From: Terriglobales bacterium
Lineage (GTDB): Bacteria > Acidobacteriota > Terriglobia > Bryobacterales > Bryobacteraceae
NCBI GenBank assembly: GCA_027485675.1
Contig: JAIXQP010000049.1
Location: 62,001 to 126,000, forward strand
Direction: 5' to 3'
DNA length: 64,000 nucleotides
A program made the translations under genes and the position numbers. The notes under the pieces are model-generated. The model made no database searches. It saw nothing but the letters and a program-made list of their open reading frames with translations, and was not told where the DNA came from. Below are positions 44,202 to 53,958 of this stretch, piece after piece. The first letter of the stretch is position 1; each line of letters opens with the position of its first letter.

Positions 44202-44975
44202 ATGCGCAATTGTTGCTGGTTCGGATTGGCCGCGATGTTCTGGTTGACCGGATGCTCCAGCGCCCCCGCGCCAGAGCCTGCCAAGGCCGTCACGGCCCCG
44301 GCTCCGGCCCCCAAGCCGGCACCGGCAGTACTGCCCGCCGGGACGATTTCCGGCCAGGTTACCTTCAGCGGCGAAAAGCCCGTACTGAAGCCGATCTCCA
44401 TGGACGCCGTACCGGCCTGCGCCAAGCAGCATCCGATGGTGATTGAGTCTGACGAGGTGGTCATCAACTCGAACGGTACCCTGCGGAATGTGTTCGTTCA
44501 TCTGAAAACCGGCGTTCCCGTGAAGGATTGGCCCATGCCGGCCGCCTCCGTCGTGCTCGATCAGAAGGGCTGCCTCTTCTCGCCCCGCGTGGTGGCCCTG
44601 CGCGCCGGCCAAACTCTCGAAATCGGCAACGCCGATACGATGATGCACAACGTCCATCCGCTCACCCGGCGTAACGAAGAATGGAACGTCGCCCAGCCGC
44701 CGCAGGGCGACCGCATGCGAAAGCAGTTCGCGCAGCCTGAGGTAATGATTCCCTTCGTCTGTAACATGCATCCATGGATGAAGGCGTTCGTGAGCGTGGT
44801 AGAGCATCCCTTTTTTGCCGTGACCGGTCCGGATGGCAGCTTCACGTTCCCGGGTGTGCCGCCGGGTGAATACGAGATTGAAGCGGTTCATGAGCGTTTT
44901 GGCGCCAAAACGCTGACGGTCAGCGTCGGCGACCGAGAGCAACGTTCCGTGCAGTTCTCCTTCCGGCCAAACTAA
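44202..44975 (+). CDS. Cupredoxin-like lipoprotein
   Basis: A 257-residue lipoprotein: the lipobox LTGC places the acylated cysteine at residue 18, followed by a Pro/Ala-rich tether (about 20-46). The core is a cupredoxin-like beta-sandwich with a type-1 copper ligand set: H149 (MMHNVH), C187, H190 and M193 in VCNMHPWMKA, the classic Cys-x2-His-x2-Met loop. A carboxypeptidase-regulatory-type tail (TGPDGSFTFPGVPPGEYEI) follows. It should carry electrons or copper at the membrane surface. It heads a same-strand run with ctaA, ctaB, an ABC pair, sco and a DUF420 gene, so copper handling for the terminal oxidase is a reasonable role. Confidence 0.82.
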   Translation: MRNCCWFGLAAMFWLTGCSSAPAPEPAKAVTAPAPAPKPAPAVLPAGTISGQVTFSGEKPVLKPISMDAVPACAKQHPMVIESDEVVINSNGTLRNVFVHLKTGVPVKDWPMPAASVVLDQKGCLFSPRVVALRAGQTLEIGNADTMMHNVHPLTRRNEEWNVAQPPQGDRMRKQFAQPEVMIPFVCNMHPWMKAFVSVVEHPFFAVTGPDGSFTFPGVPPGEYEIEAVHERFGAKTLTVSVGDREQRSVQFSFRPN

Positions 44976-45030
44976 ATTCTCGTGACACTGGAATGATTCC
45001 GGTTTCGCGATAACATGAAGGAAGGAGTTT

Positions 45031-45777
45031 ATGGCGAACCAAACCGCATTCCGCCTGTGCGTCCTGGCGGTCGCTGCCTCGGTGGGCGTGATCGCGACCG
45101 GCCCTTTCGGTGGCAAGCCGCATCTGCTGGCGAGCGGTTTGTTGGCGGTTCTCCTGCTGGCGGTGGCCGTGTTGACCCGGCATCGGGTGGCCTACTTTGC
45201 CATCCTCCTGTTCCTCGTCAGCGGCGGGACCGGGCGACTGGTTAAGGTGAACCCGGCGGTGGCGGCGATGCACGAAGTGATTGGCCCGGTGCTGCTTTCT
45301 CTGCTCTGTTTCCTCGCCGTAATGTCCTGGAGCGGGACGGATGTCGAGGTGGAAGACTCCGGCCGTCCGCCGCTGCGCGACCTGGCGCGGTGGGCGCCGC
45401 CGGTGATTCTGGTGCAGGTTTTCCTGGGGGCGCTCTATCGCCATGCGTTTCTCGGCATTTCGCCGCATGTGTTCGGCGCCATGATCGCCGGCGCGCTCCT
45501 GATGTTCGCCGGGATCTCCGTGATGATTCTGCCGGGCGTCGGCAAGACTTTGCAACGCGTTTCGTGGGCTCTGCTCGGGGTGACGTTTTTGCAGTTCTTC
45601 TTTGGCATCTACGCCTATTTGAGCCGGATTGCGGCCGAAGAGGCGGGCACAGTGGCGGGGGTTTCTCACGTTGCCGTGTCGCACATTGTGACGGGTGGGC
45701 TTACAATGGGATTGAGCGTGGTGTTAGCCCTATTGGTGAATCGATACGTCCGGCCTGCTGAGGCGGTAGCGGCTTGA
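45031..45777 (+). CDS. CtaA/COX15-like heme A synthase family protein
   Basis: A 248-residue inner-membrane protein with about seven or eight hydrophobic helices. Conserved histidines sit at helix ends: MHEVIGPVLLS, YRHAFLGISPHVFGAM and SHVAVSHIVTGG. This is the paired-His pattern of the CtaA/COX15 family, which oxidises the heme O C8 methyl to make heme A. At 248 residues it is shorter than typical CtaA (about 300), so it may be a divergent member, and the activity is inferred. GAAGGAG lies seven bases before the ATG. The stop overlaps the TTG start of ctaB, supporting a shared heme A pathway. Confidence 0.78.
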   Translation: MANQTAFRLCVLAVAASVGVIATGPFGGKPHLLASGLLAVLLLAVAVLTRHRVAYFAILLFLVSGGTGRLVKVNPAVAAMHEVIGPVLLSLLCFLAVMSWSGTDVEVEDSGRPPLRDLARWAPPVILVQVFLGALYRHAFLGISPHVFGAMIAGALLMFAGISVMILPGVGKTLQRVSWALLGVTFLQFFFGIYAYLSRIAAEEAGTVAGVSHVAVSHIVTGGLTMGLSVVLALLVNRYVRPAEAVAA

Positions 45778-46622
45778 AAAATTATTACGAGCTGACAAAG
45801 CCGCGGATCACGTGGTTGATCCTGGTGACGACCGGTGTGGGCTACTACTTCGGCCACAAGGGTGTGCTCGACTGGTTGACCCTGTTCCATTGCATGATCG
45901 GCACGGCGCTCATCGCCTCGGGCACGTCGGCGTTGAATCAGTGGTACGAGCACCAGAGCGACGCCCTGATGCGGCGCACGGAAAAACGGCCGATCCCCGC
46001 CGGGGTGATCACCCCGCGCAACGCGCTGATCTTTGGCTTCGTTCTGTCCTGCGCCGGCTACCTGCAGCTCTCTCTCGGCTGCAACTGGTTGACGGCGGCC
46101 TTGGGGCTGATCACCGAGTGCATCTACCTGTTCGTCTACACGCCGCTCAAACAGCGGACTCCCATTTCAACAACGATTGGCGCGGTGCCGGGCGCCATGC
46201 CCCCGCTCATCGGCTTTGCCGCGGCGAGCGGCGGGTTGACCCTCGAAGCCTGGGCGCTCTTTGCCATTATGTTCCTCTGGCAGTTCCCGCACTTCTATGC
46301 GATCGCCTGGATGTACCGCGAGGATTATCAGCGCGGCGGCATTCGGATGCTGCCCGTCGTGGAGCCGGACGGCGAGTCGACGGTCCGCCAGATGATGCTC
46401 TTCTCGCTGGCTCTCATCCCGGTGACCCTGCTGCCGCGAGTACTTTCGATGACCGGCAACTGGTACGTCGCCGGAGCCCTCATCGGCGGGTTCGTCTTCT
46501 TCTGGTACTGCACCCGGATGGTGAAGGACCGTAGCCTGCTGCGGGCGCGCAGTGTGTTGTTGGCGTCGGTCATCTATCTGCCGGTACTGTTTGGCCTGTT
46601 GATTCTCGATCGGCCGCACTAA
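45774..46622 (+). CDS. ctaB: Protoheme IX farnesyltransferase (heme O synthase)
   Basis: A 282-residue UbiA-superfamily prenyltransferase with about eight transmembrane helices that adds a farnesyl group to heme B. Motif 1 reads ALNQWYEHQSDALMRRT-EKRP with the Asp/Asn prenyl-diphosphate site. YTPLKQRTPISTTIGAVPGA contains the loop typical of heme O synthases, and QFPHFYAIAWMYREDY is diagnostic. The TTG start (45774) overlaps the TGA of the ctaA-like gene. The stop overlaps the ATG of the ABC ATPase gene (TAATG). The family call is secure. Confidence 0.95.
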   Translation: MKNYYELTKPRITWLILVTTGVGYYFGHKGVLDWLTLFHCMIGTALIASGTSALNQWYEHQSDALMRRTEKRPIPAGVITPRNALIFGFVLSCAGYLQLSLGCNWLTAALGLITECIYLFVYTPLKQRTPISTTIGAVPGAMPPLIGFAAASGGLTLEAWALFAIMFLWQFPHFYAIAWMYREDYQRGGIRMLPVVEPDGESTVRQMMLFSLALIPVTLLPRVLSMTGNWYVAGALIGGFVFFWYCTRMVKDRSLLRARSVLLASVIYLPVLFGLLILDRPH

Positions 46623-47509
46623 TGGTTTCCGTCGAGTCGATCACGGTGAACTATGGCGAACGGCGGGCGCTCGATGCCGTCTCGCTGGTAGTGGGCGCGG
46701 GCGAGTGGCATGGCATTCTGGGCCCCAACGGCGGCGGCAAGTCGACGTTGTTCCGCGTGCTGGCGACCCTGCTCGCTCCAAACTCCGGGCGGTTCACGAT
46801 TGCCGGCGAAACGGTTCCGGCCAAGATCCGGCCGAAGCTGGGCGTCGTCTTCCAGAGCCAGAGCCTGGACCGGAAGCTGACCGTCGCGCAGAACATGGAG
46901 GCGCAGGGGAACCTCTACGGGCTCTCCGGCACCGTCCTGGCGGAGCGCACGAAAAAGCTGCTGTGGCAGTTTCATTTGAATGGCCGGGAGCAGGAGCCGG
47001 TGCACCAGCTATCGGGCGGATTGGCGCGGCGCGTCGAAATCGCCAAGGCGCTGCTGCACGAACCGGCCGTTCTGCTGCTCGATGAGCCCACCACGGGCCT
47101 CGACCCCACGGCGCGGCGCGAGTGGCTCGACCTGCTAACCGACCTGCGGCGGGAACGCGAACTCACCGTGCTGATGACCACCCATCTGCTCGACGAGGCC
47201 GAACGGTGCGAGCGGTTGACGCTGCTGCACGAAGGCCGCGTAGTGACGGGCGGGTCACCGGCGGAGTTGAAGGCGCAGGTGGGCGGCGACGTGGTGGAGT
47301 TTGGCACGAAAGAGCCGGAGCGCGTGGCGGCGCAGTATCCGCAGTTGAACCCGCGCGTGGGCTCCGATTGGGTTCGTTTCGAAACGCCCGCGGGGGCGCG
47401 CTTCGCCGCGCAGGCAGCGGATGCGCTGCCGGGGGCGATTGAAACCATTACGATCCAGAAGCCGACGCTCGAAGACGTCTTTTTCCGGAATACGGGAGCC
47501 CGGCTATGA
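46622..47509 (+). CDS. ABC-2-type transporter ATP-binding protein
   Basis: A 295-residue ATPase with all motifs: GPNGGGKST (Walker A), VVFQSQSLDRKLT (Q-loop), LSGGLARRVEIAKAL (signature, with L in place of Q), VLLLDEPTTGLD (Walker B/D-loop) and MTTHLLDEAERC (H-switch). The C-terminal 80 residues are an accessory segment as in DrrA/NatA-like ATPases. It works with the permease encoded immediately downstream (ATGA overlap). Placement between ctaB and sco suggests export or maturation linked to cytochrome oxidase, like NosFY or CcmAB roles, though the transported molecule is unknown. Confidence 0.92.
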   Translation: MVSVESITVNYGERRALDAVSLVVGAGEWHGILGPNGGGKSTLFRVLATLLAPNSGRFTIAGETVPAKIRPKLGVVFQSQSLDRKLTVAQNMEAQGNLYGLSGTVLAERTKKLLWQFHLNGREQEPVHQLSGGLARRVEIAKALLHEPAVLLLDEPTTGLDPTARREWLDLLTDLRRERELTVLMTTHLLDEAERCERLTLLHEGRVVTGGSPAELKAQVGGDVVEFGTKEPERVAAQYPQLNPRVGSDWVRFETPAGARFAAQAADALPGAIETITIQKPTLEDVFFRNTGARL

Positions 47510-48213
47510 ACTTCGGCCTGGCCGTTTGGGCGCTCACGCGCCGCGAGTTTCAACGCTTCTGGGGCGAACGCGCCCGCGTGGCCGGGTTTGTGGCTTCGCC
47601 GTTGCTGTTCTGGGTGGTGGTGGGCTCCGGCTTTGGCGACTTGGAGTTTTTCTTCCCTGGCGCGCTGACGATGACGGTGATGTTCTCGGCGATGTTCTCG
47701 ATGATGTCGCTGATCGAAGACCGCCGCGAGGGTTTCCTGCTTTCGGTGCTGGTCTCGCCGGCGCCGCGCCCGGCGATCGTGCTCGGTAAGGTGTGCGGGG
47801 CGGCGGCGCTGGCCTGGCTGCAGGGGCTGATTGTCCTGGCGGGGGTCTTCTTCACCTCCCTCCGGCACGATGTGGTGGCGCTGGCTGGAACGGCCGGTGC
47901 CCTTTTGTTAACCGCTCTGCTGTTGACCGTTGTGAGCTACGTGGTCGCCTGGCGGCTCAGTTCGACCCAGGCGTTTCATGCCGTGATCAACCTGCTGCTG
48001 GTGCCGGCCTGGATGCTTTCCGGGGCGATCTTCAGCCCCGTGCTTTCGTTTGCCTGGGTCCGGTGGTTGATGCAGGCCAATCCGCTGTACTACGCGCAGA
48101 GCCTGGTGCGATCTTTCCTCGTGGCGGATGCGCCCTCGGGCGGCCTGGCCGCCGTGGTGCTGTTGGGGTGCACCGGGCTGGCGCTGGTGCTCGCGGTCCG
48201 GGGTACGAAGTGA
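47506..48213 (+). CDS. ABC-2-type transporter permease
   Basis: A 235-residue permease with six hydrophobic helices in the ABC2_membrane arrangement. The signature segment MFSMMSLIEDRREGFLLSVLVSPAPR corresponds to the conserved cytoplasmic coupling region of DrrB/NodJ-like proteins. It overlaps both neighbours (ATGA with the ATPase, GTGA with sco), implying tight co-translation. The substrate is unknown; see the ATPase entry for the context argument. Confidence 0.9.
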   Translation: MNFGLAVWALTRREFQRFWGERARVAGFVASPLLFWVVVGSGFGDLEFFFPGALTMTVMFSAMFSMMSLIEDRREGFLLSVLVSPAPRPAIVLGKVCGAAALAWLQGLIVLAGVFFTSLRHDVVALAGTAGALLLTALLLTVVSYVVAWRLSSTQAFHAVINLLLVPAWMLSGAIFSPVLSFAWVRWLMQANPLYYAQSLVRSFLVADAPSGGLAAVVLLGCTGLALVLAVRGTK

Positions 48214-48746
48214 CACGCCGGGGGTGGCTCGGGGCAGTGGCGTTGGCTAGCTGCGCCAGGAAGCCGGCGCTGCCGGTGTTGGGCACGGTGCCCGATTTCT
48301 CGTTGATCGATCAAAACGGCCAGCCCTTTGCGGGGACGCGGCTGACGGGAAGCGTGTGGGTGGCGAACTTCATGTTCACCTCCTGCACGGCCACTTGTCC
48401 GCGGCAAAGCACGTTGCTGCAGCGGTTGCAGCGGGAAACGGCAGTGGATCTGGTTTCATTCACGGTGGACGTGAAGCGGGATACGCCCGAGGTGTTGGCG
48501 GCCTATGCCAAGCGCTTCGGCGCCGACCCGGCGCGCTGGCATTTCCTCACCGGACCCGAGCCCGCCTTGCACCAACTCGCTTATTCCGTCTTCCAGGTGG
48601 GGATGGTGGACGGCAAACTGGAGCATAGCGCGCGCCTGTTACTGGTGGACGCCCGGCGTGGCTACCGGGGTAGCTACCCGAGCGCGGGCGAGGAAAGCAT
48701 CAACCGGCTTCTGGCCGACATCGAACAGATATCGAAGGAAACTTAG
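48210..48746 (+). CDS. SCO1/SenC family copper chaperone
   Basis: A 178-residue thioredoxin-fold protein that delivers copper to the CuA site of cytochrome c oxidase. The copper motif is C59-TAT-C63 in FTSCTATCP, with the conserved ligand H139 in EHSARLLLVD. The N-terminus VTRRGWLGAVALASC looks like a lipoprotein signal with C15 as the anchor. GTG start at 48210 overlapping the permease TGA; the longer in-frame extension upstream is a shadow. Followed four bases later by a DUF420 gene. The family call is secure. Confidence 0.93.
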   Translation: MTRRGWLGAVALASCARKPALPVLGTVPDFSLIDQNGQPFAGTRLTGSVWVANFMFTSCTATCPRQSTLLQRLQRETAVDLVSFTVDVKRDTPEVLAAYAKRFGADPARWHFLTGPEPALHQLAYSVFQVGMVDGKLEHSARLLLVDARRGYRGSYPSAGEESINRLLADIEQISKET

Positions 48747-48750
48747 GCAA

Positions 48751-49164
48751 ATGGACGTACGGGATCTTCCAGCATTAAACGCGACTTTGAACGGGACCGC
48801 CGCGGTCCTGCTGGCCACCGGCTGGTGGCTGATTGTGAACGGCAAGCGGGAGGCGCACAAGAAGGTGATGCTCGCGGCGTTCACCATCTCGGCCATCTTC
48901 CTCGTCTCCTACCTGATCTATCACTACAACGTCGGGTCGGTGAAGTTCCAGAAGGAAGGGCCTATCCGGACGGTCTATTTCACGATTCTCCTGTCGCACA
49001 CGATCCTCGCCGTTTTCGTCGCGATTGCGGCTCCCTTGACCCTGTTCCGGGGCCTCGCGAACCGCATTCCGCAACATAAGAAGCTGGCGCGTTGGACCAT
49101 GCCGATCTGGTTATACGTCTCCGTCACCGGCGTGGTCGTCTATTACATGCTCTATCAGATGTAA
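48751..49164 (+). CDS. DUF420 family membrane protein, probable oxidase assembly factor
   Basis: A 137-residue protein with four transmembrane helices. Conserved histidines and charged residues lie at loops: NGKREAHKKVML, YLIYHYNVG, LLSHTILA and IPQHKKLARWTMPIW. This pattern is that of DUF420 (YozB/CtaM-like), found beside sco and cytochrome oxidase genes in many bacteria and needed for oxidase maturation in some. It is last in the cluster that begins with the cupredoxin lipoprotein. Oxidase structural subunits are not in the window. The stop is one base from the convergent alcohol dehydrogenase stop. Confidence 0.88.
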   Translation: MDVRDLPALNATLNGTAAVLLATGWWLIVNGKREAHKKVMLAAFTISAIFLVSYLIYHYNVGSVKFQKEGPIRTVYFTILLSHTILAVFVAIAAPLTLFRGLANRIPQHKKLARWTMPIWLYVSVTGVVVYYMLYQM

Positions 49165-49165
49165 G

Positions 49166-50176
49166 TTAGTCCACCGTTACCAGGATCTTACTGGTGGCAG
49201 CCGGGTTTGCCGCCCAGTCGGCGAAGGCCTGCGGGGCTTCGCCGATGCCGATGACGCGCGAGATGAGCGAACTCAGCGGAAACGTGCGCTTGCCGAGCAT
49301 CGTGATGACGGCGGCGAAGTCTTCCACCAGAGCGTTGCGCGAGCCGAGAATATCGAGCTCCTTCTGCACGAACAGGCGCGTTTCGTAAGCCACCGGCTCC
49401 TTGGCGTATCCGATGTAGACGACCCGGCCGGTGAAGGCCACCTCCTCAACGGCCGCGCGAAAGGTCTGCGGCAGGCCGATGGCTTCAATGATGACGTCGG
49501 GGCCGAGGCCGTTCGTAAGCTCTTTCAACGCGGCCGAATCGAGACCCTTGAGCGTGTGCGTGGCGCCGGCCTGCCGGGCGAGCGCCAGCTTGGCGTCGTC
49601 GAGGTCGATGGCAATCACTCGGGCGCCGCGCTCGGCCGCGCCCGCCACCGCACCCAGACCCACGGCGCCGCAGCCGAGGACGGCCACCGTATCCGCAGGG
49701 GTGACGCGGCCACGGGCGGCGGCATGGAAGCCGACCGTCAACGGTTCCACCAGGCAGAGTTCCTGGGCCGAGAGCCCGGGCGCGAGCAGCAGCTTCTGCC
49801 AAGGCACCGCGAGGAGTTCGGTGAGCGCGCCATCCCGCTGGACTCCCAGGGTTTCATTGAACTGGCAGGCGTTGGGCCGGTTCCGCAGGCAGGAGGCGCA
49901 GCGGCCGCAGGCCGTGTACGGCGAGAGCGTAACGGGCAGGCCCGGCGTGAACTGCGCGGGAACGTCGCCGCCGGCGTCGACAATCTCGGCCGAGATCTCG
50001 TGGCCGGGGATGCGCGGATAGGAGACCAGCGGATTCTTGCCGCGGTAGCTGTTCAGGTCGGTGCCGCACAGGCCGACCATCTTCACGCGGAGCAGCACAT
50101 CGCCGGCCCCCGGCTGCGGCGCGGCGGTTTCGCCGAGGCCAATCCGGCCCGGCTCTTCGAGAATTAGCGCTTTCAT
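49166..50176 (-). CDS. Zinc-dependent alcohol dehydrogenase (MDR, sorbitol/threonine-dehydrogenase-like)
   Basis: A 336-residue NAD(P)-dependent medium-chain dehydrogenase. Catalytic zinc ligands are in GLCGTD and PGHE. The structural-zinc lobe has all four cysteines in CGRCASCLRNRPNAC. The nucleotide-binding motif is AVLGCGAVGLGAV, with ID at the end of strand 2 (VIAIDLDD) suggesting NAD+. The best relatives by motif are sugar-alcohol or threonine dehydrogenases; the substrate is open. It stands alone, convergent with DUF420 and divergent from purS. Confidence 0.9.
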   Translation of the reverse strand: MKALILEEPGRIGLGETAAPQPGAGDVLLRVKMVGLCGTDLNSYRGKNPLVSYPRIPGHEISAEIVDAGGDVPAQFTPGLPVTLSPYTACGRCASCLRNRPNACQFNETLGVQRDGALTELLAVPWQKLLLAPGLSAQELCLVEPLTVGFHAAARGRVTPADTVAVLGCGAVGLGAVAGAAERGARVIAIDLDDAKLALARQAGATHTLKGLDSAALKELTNGLGPDVIIEAIGLPQTFRAAVEEVAFTGRVVYIGYAKEPVAYETRLFVQKELDILGSRNALVEDFAAVITMLGKRTFPLSSLISRVIGIGEAPQAFADWAANPAATSKILVTVD

Positions 50177-50233
50177 AGAAACTGACCCATTATTTCACTT
50201 TGCGCATCGCCGCTTCCGCGCGCCGCCTACCGA

Positions 50234-50239
50234 TACAAT
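50234..50239 (+). promoter_or_regulatory. -10-like box TACAAT upstream of purS
   Basis: CGATACAAT ends ten bases before the purS ATG, but an AGAAGGA Shine-Dalgarno-like sequence occupies that gap. Whether the mRNA is leaderless or a transcript from further upstream uses that site is undecided. Confidence 0.35.
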
Positions 50240-50249
50240 AGAAGGACCT

Positions 50250-50495
50250 ATGAAGGCTTTTGTTTACGTCACCTTGAAGAAAACCGTCCTCGATGCGCAG
50301 GGAAAGACCGTCACCCAGGCGCTGCGCGGCATGGGCCACACGGCCATTGCCGACGTCCGGCAGGGCAAGTACTTCGAGTTGACCCTGGCGGAGGGAACCG
50401 ACGCCGAAGCGGCCCGGAAAGAAGTGGACCAGATCGCGGCCGAAGTGCTCTCGAACCCCGTCATCGAAGACTATCGCATCGAATTTGGAGAGTAA
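50250..50495 (+). CDS. purS: Phosphoribosylformylglycinamidine synthase subunit PurS
   Basis: An 81-residue protein of exactly the size of PurS, the small subunit that lets PurQ (glutaminase) and small PurL (synthetase) form the FGAM synthase complex of purine synthesis. Diagnostic features: MKAFVYVTLKKTVLDAQGK, the TVTQALRGMGH helix, VRQGKYFELTL and a C-terminal PVIEDYRIEF. Normally purQ and purL follow; here the next gene is glmS, six bases downstream. The start is the ATG after AGAAGGA. The family is certain; the isolation from purQL is unusual within this window. Confidence 0.94.
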   Translation: MKAFVYVTLKKTVLDAQGKTVTQALRGMGHTAIADVRQGKYFELTLAEGTDAEAARKEVDQIAAEVLSNPVIEDYRIEFGE

Positions 50496-50501
50496 GCGCC
50501 C

Positions 50502-52354
<1,853 letters not shown>

Positions 52355-52355
<1 letters not shown>

Positions 52356-52774
52356 TGCAGCAGGCGGTCACCTCGCTGCGGGTCACCACGCGGGGCAAGG
52401 GGCTTTTCGAGATCACGAGCGAAGTCGAGAACTGGCTCGAAAAACAAGGCATTGGGACCGGCCTTCTGACGCTCTTCATCCGCCACACCTCCGCCTCGCT
52501 GACCGTGCAGGAGAACGCGGATCCCGACGTGATTGCCGATCTCAACGATTGGTTCGGCCGGTTGGTCAAAGAAAATGATCCGCATTTCCGCCACACGCTC
52601 GAAGGACCGGACGATATGCCGGCGCATATCCGCAGCGCCTTGACCGCGGTCCAACTGGCCGTGCCGGTGTTGAACGGGCGCATGGTGTTAGGAACCTGGC
52701 AGGGGATCTATGTTTTCGAACACCGCCGGGCGCCGCATCGCCGCGAGGTGGTTCTCCATCTGCTGGGGGAGTGA
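52355..52774 (+). CDS. YjbQ/UPF0047 family protein
   Basis: A 139-residue protein of the YjbQ family, some members of which show weak thiamine-phosphate synthase activity. The family signature is clear: FIRHTSASLTVQENADPDV, then a histidine-rich end (MVLGTWQGIYVFEHRRAPHRR). The true physiological role is not settled in the literature. ATG 52355 shares one base with the glmS stop, so it is co-translated with glmS. The upstream in-frame extension lies inside glmS and is a shadow. Confidence 0.92.
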
Positions 52775-52778
52775 CGCG

Positions 52779-52784
52779 TACACT
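52779..52784 (+). promoter_or_regulatory. -10-like box TACACT six bases before a start codon
   Basis: GCGTACACT, then GTGGGA, then ATG 52791. The spacing suits a leaderless mRNA, although GTGGGA could also act as a short Shine-Dalgarno site. Confidence 0.35.
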
Positions 52785-52790
52785 GTGGGA

Positions 52791-53828
52791 ATGCGTGTTC
52801 TGCTCAGCCTCTCTCTCCTGGCTCTGGTAGCCGCCGCCGAGGAGCGGCCCCGCGCGCGAGAGGTGGGCCTCGTGGTGGGGATGCTGCCCCCCGGGCCCTT
52901 GAACGCCATCACGGACGTGCCCGGCGTGCGCGTGGGCCACACGACGGTGATTCGCGGCGAGACGGTGCGCACCGGCGTCACGGCGATTCTTCCGCACGCC
53001 GGCAACCTGTTTCAAGAGAAGGTCCCGGCGGCCGTCTACGTCGGCAACGGCTTCGGCAAACTGATGGGTTCGACGCAGGTGAATGAACTCGGCGAAATCG
53101 AGTCGCCGATTCTGTTGACCGCCACGCTGAACGTGCCGCGGGTGGCGGACGCCGTGCTCGACTATCTGCTCGGCCTGCCGGGCAACGAGCGGGTGCGGAG
53201 CATCAACGTGGTCGTGGGCGAAACCAACGACGGCGGGCTGAACGACATCCGCGGACGGCACGTAGGCAAGGCGGAGGTCCTGGCGGCCATCCAGGGAGCA
53301 AAGGGCGGAGCGGTGGAGGAAGGAGCCGTGGGGGCCGGCACGGGTACGATAGCCTTCGGCTGGAAGGGCGGCATCGGCACGGCCTCGCGCGTGGCTGGAG
53401 GATACACGGTGGGCGTATTGGTGCAGAGTAACTTCGGCGGCGAGTTGCGGCTCGGCGGGCGGGTCGTCCGGCGGCAGGAGGGAGGCGCGGATGGTTCCTG
53501 CATGTTAGTCGTGGCGACCGATGCGCCCGTCGACGCGCGGAATCTGCGCCGTATGGCCGAGCGGGCGATTTGGGGCATGGCGCGCACCGGCAGCGCCGGC
53601 AGCAATGGCAGCGGCGACTACGCCATCGCCTTCTCCACCGTGCGGGGCGCAGCCGCGCTGGTGGCGAACGATGCCATGTCGCCCCTGTTTCTCGCCACCA
53701 TCGAAGCCGCCGAGGAGGCGATCTATAACTCACTGCTCCGCGCTGTTACCATGACCGGCAACGGCCGTACGGTCCCAGCGATTCCACTCGACTTAGTCCG
53801 CGCCACTTTGAGAACGATTCCGCAATAA
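52791..53828 (+). CDS. P1 family aminopeptidase (DmpA/BapA-like)
   Basis: A 345-residue Ntn-type peptidase with a signal peptide (MRVLLSLSLLALVAAAE), so likely periplasmic. Opening NAITDVPGVRVGHTTV and GNGFGKLMGSTQVNELG are typical of the P1/S58 family. The enzyme is expected to self-cleave between G235 and S236 in GADGSCMLVVATDAP, making S236 the N-terminal nucleophile of the small subunit. Family activities are D-aminopeptidase, beta-aminopeptidase or L-aminopeptidase/esterase; specificity cannot be read. It lies 16 bases after yjbQ, possibly with its own -10 box (TACACT). Confidence 0.9.
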   Translation: MRVLLSLSLLALVAAAEERPRAREVGLVVGMLPPGPLNAITDVPGVRVGHTTVIRGETVRTGVTAILPHAGNLFQEKVPAAVYVGNGFGKLMGSTQVNELGEIESPILLTATLNVPRVADAVLDYLLGLPGNERVRSINVVVGETNDGGLNDIRGRHVGKAEVLAAIQGAKGGAVEEGAVGAGTGTIAFGWKGGIGTASRVAGGYTVGVLVQSNFGGELRLGGRVVRRQEGGADGSCMLVVATDAPVDARNLRRMAERAIWGMARTGSAGSNGSGDYAIAFSTVRGAAALVANDAMSPLFLATIEAAEEAIYNSLLRAVTMTGNGRTVPAIPLDLVRATLRTIPQ

Positions 53829-53833
53829 ACCGT

Positions 53834-53862
53834 TTGACCGCCTCTGGCTTTCCCCGTATACT
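53834..53862 (+). promoter_or_regulatory. Sigma70-type promoter of the qhp operon
   Basis: TTGACC (53834-53839) and TATACT (53857-53862) are separated by exactly 17 bases; each differs from consensus at one position. The predicted start near 53869 gives a leader of about 90 bases before qhpA. No QhpR-like activator gene or obvious operator is visible upstream, so the operon may be expressed without the AraC-type control known in Paracoccus. Confidence 0.75.
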
Positions 53863-53958
53863 CAAGTTCAATCGGCCACGGCGCCGTCCTTCCTGTCCCC
53901 CGCATTTTTCCTCGTCCGATCTTCCGATATCCTGGTGGGATTGCCAAAGTGAGGATTC

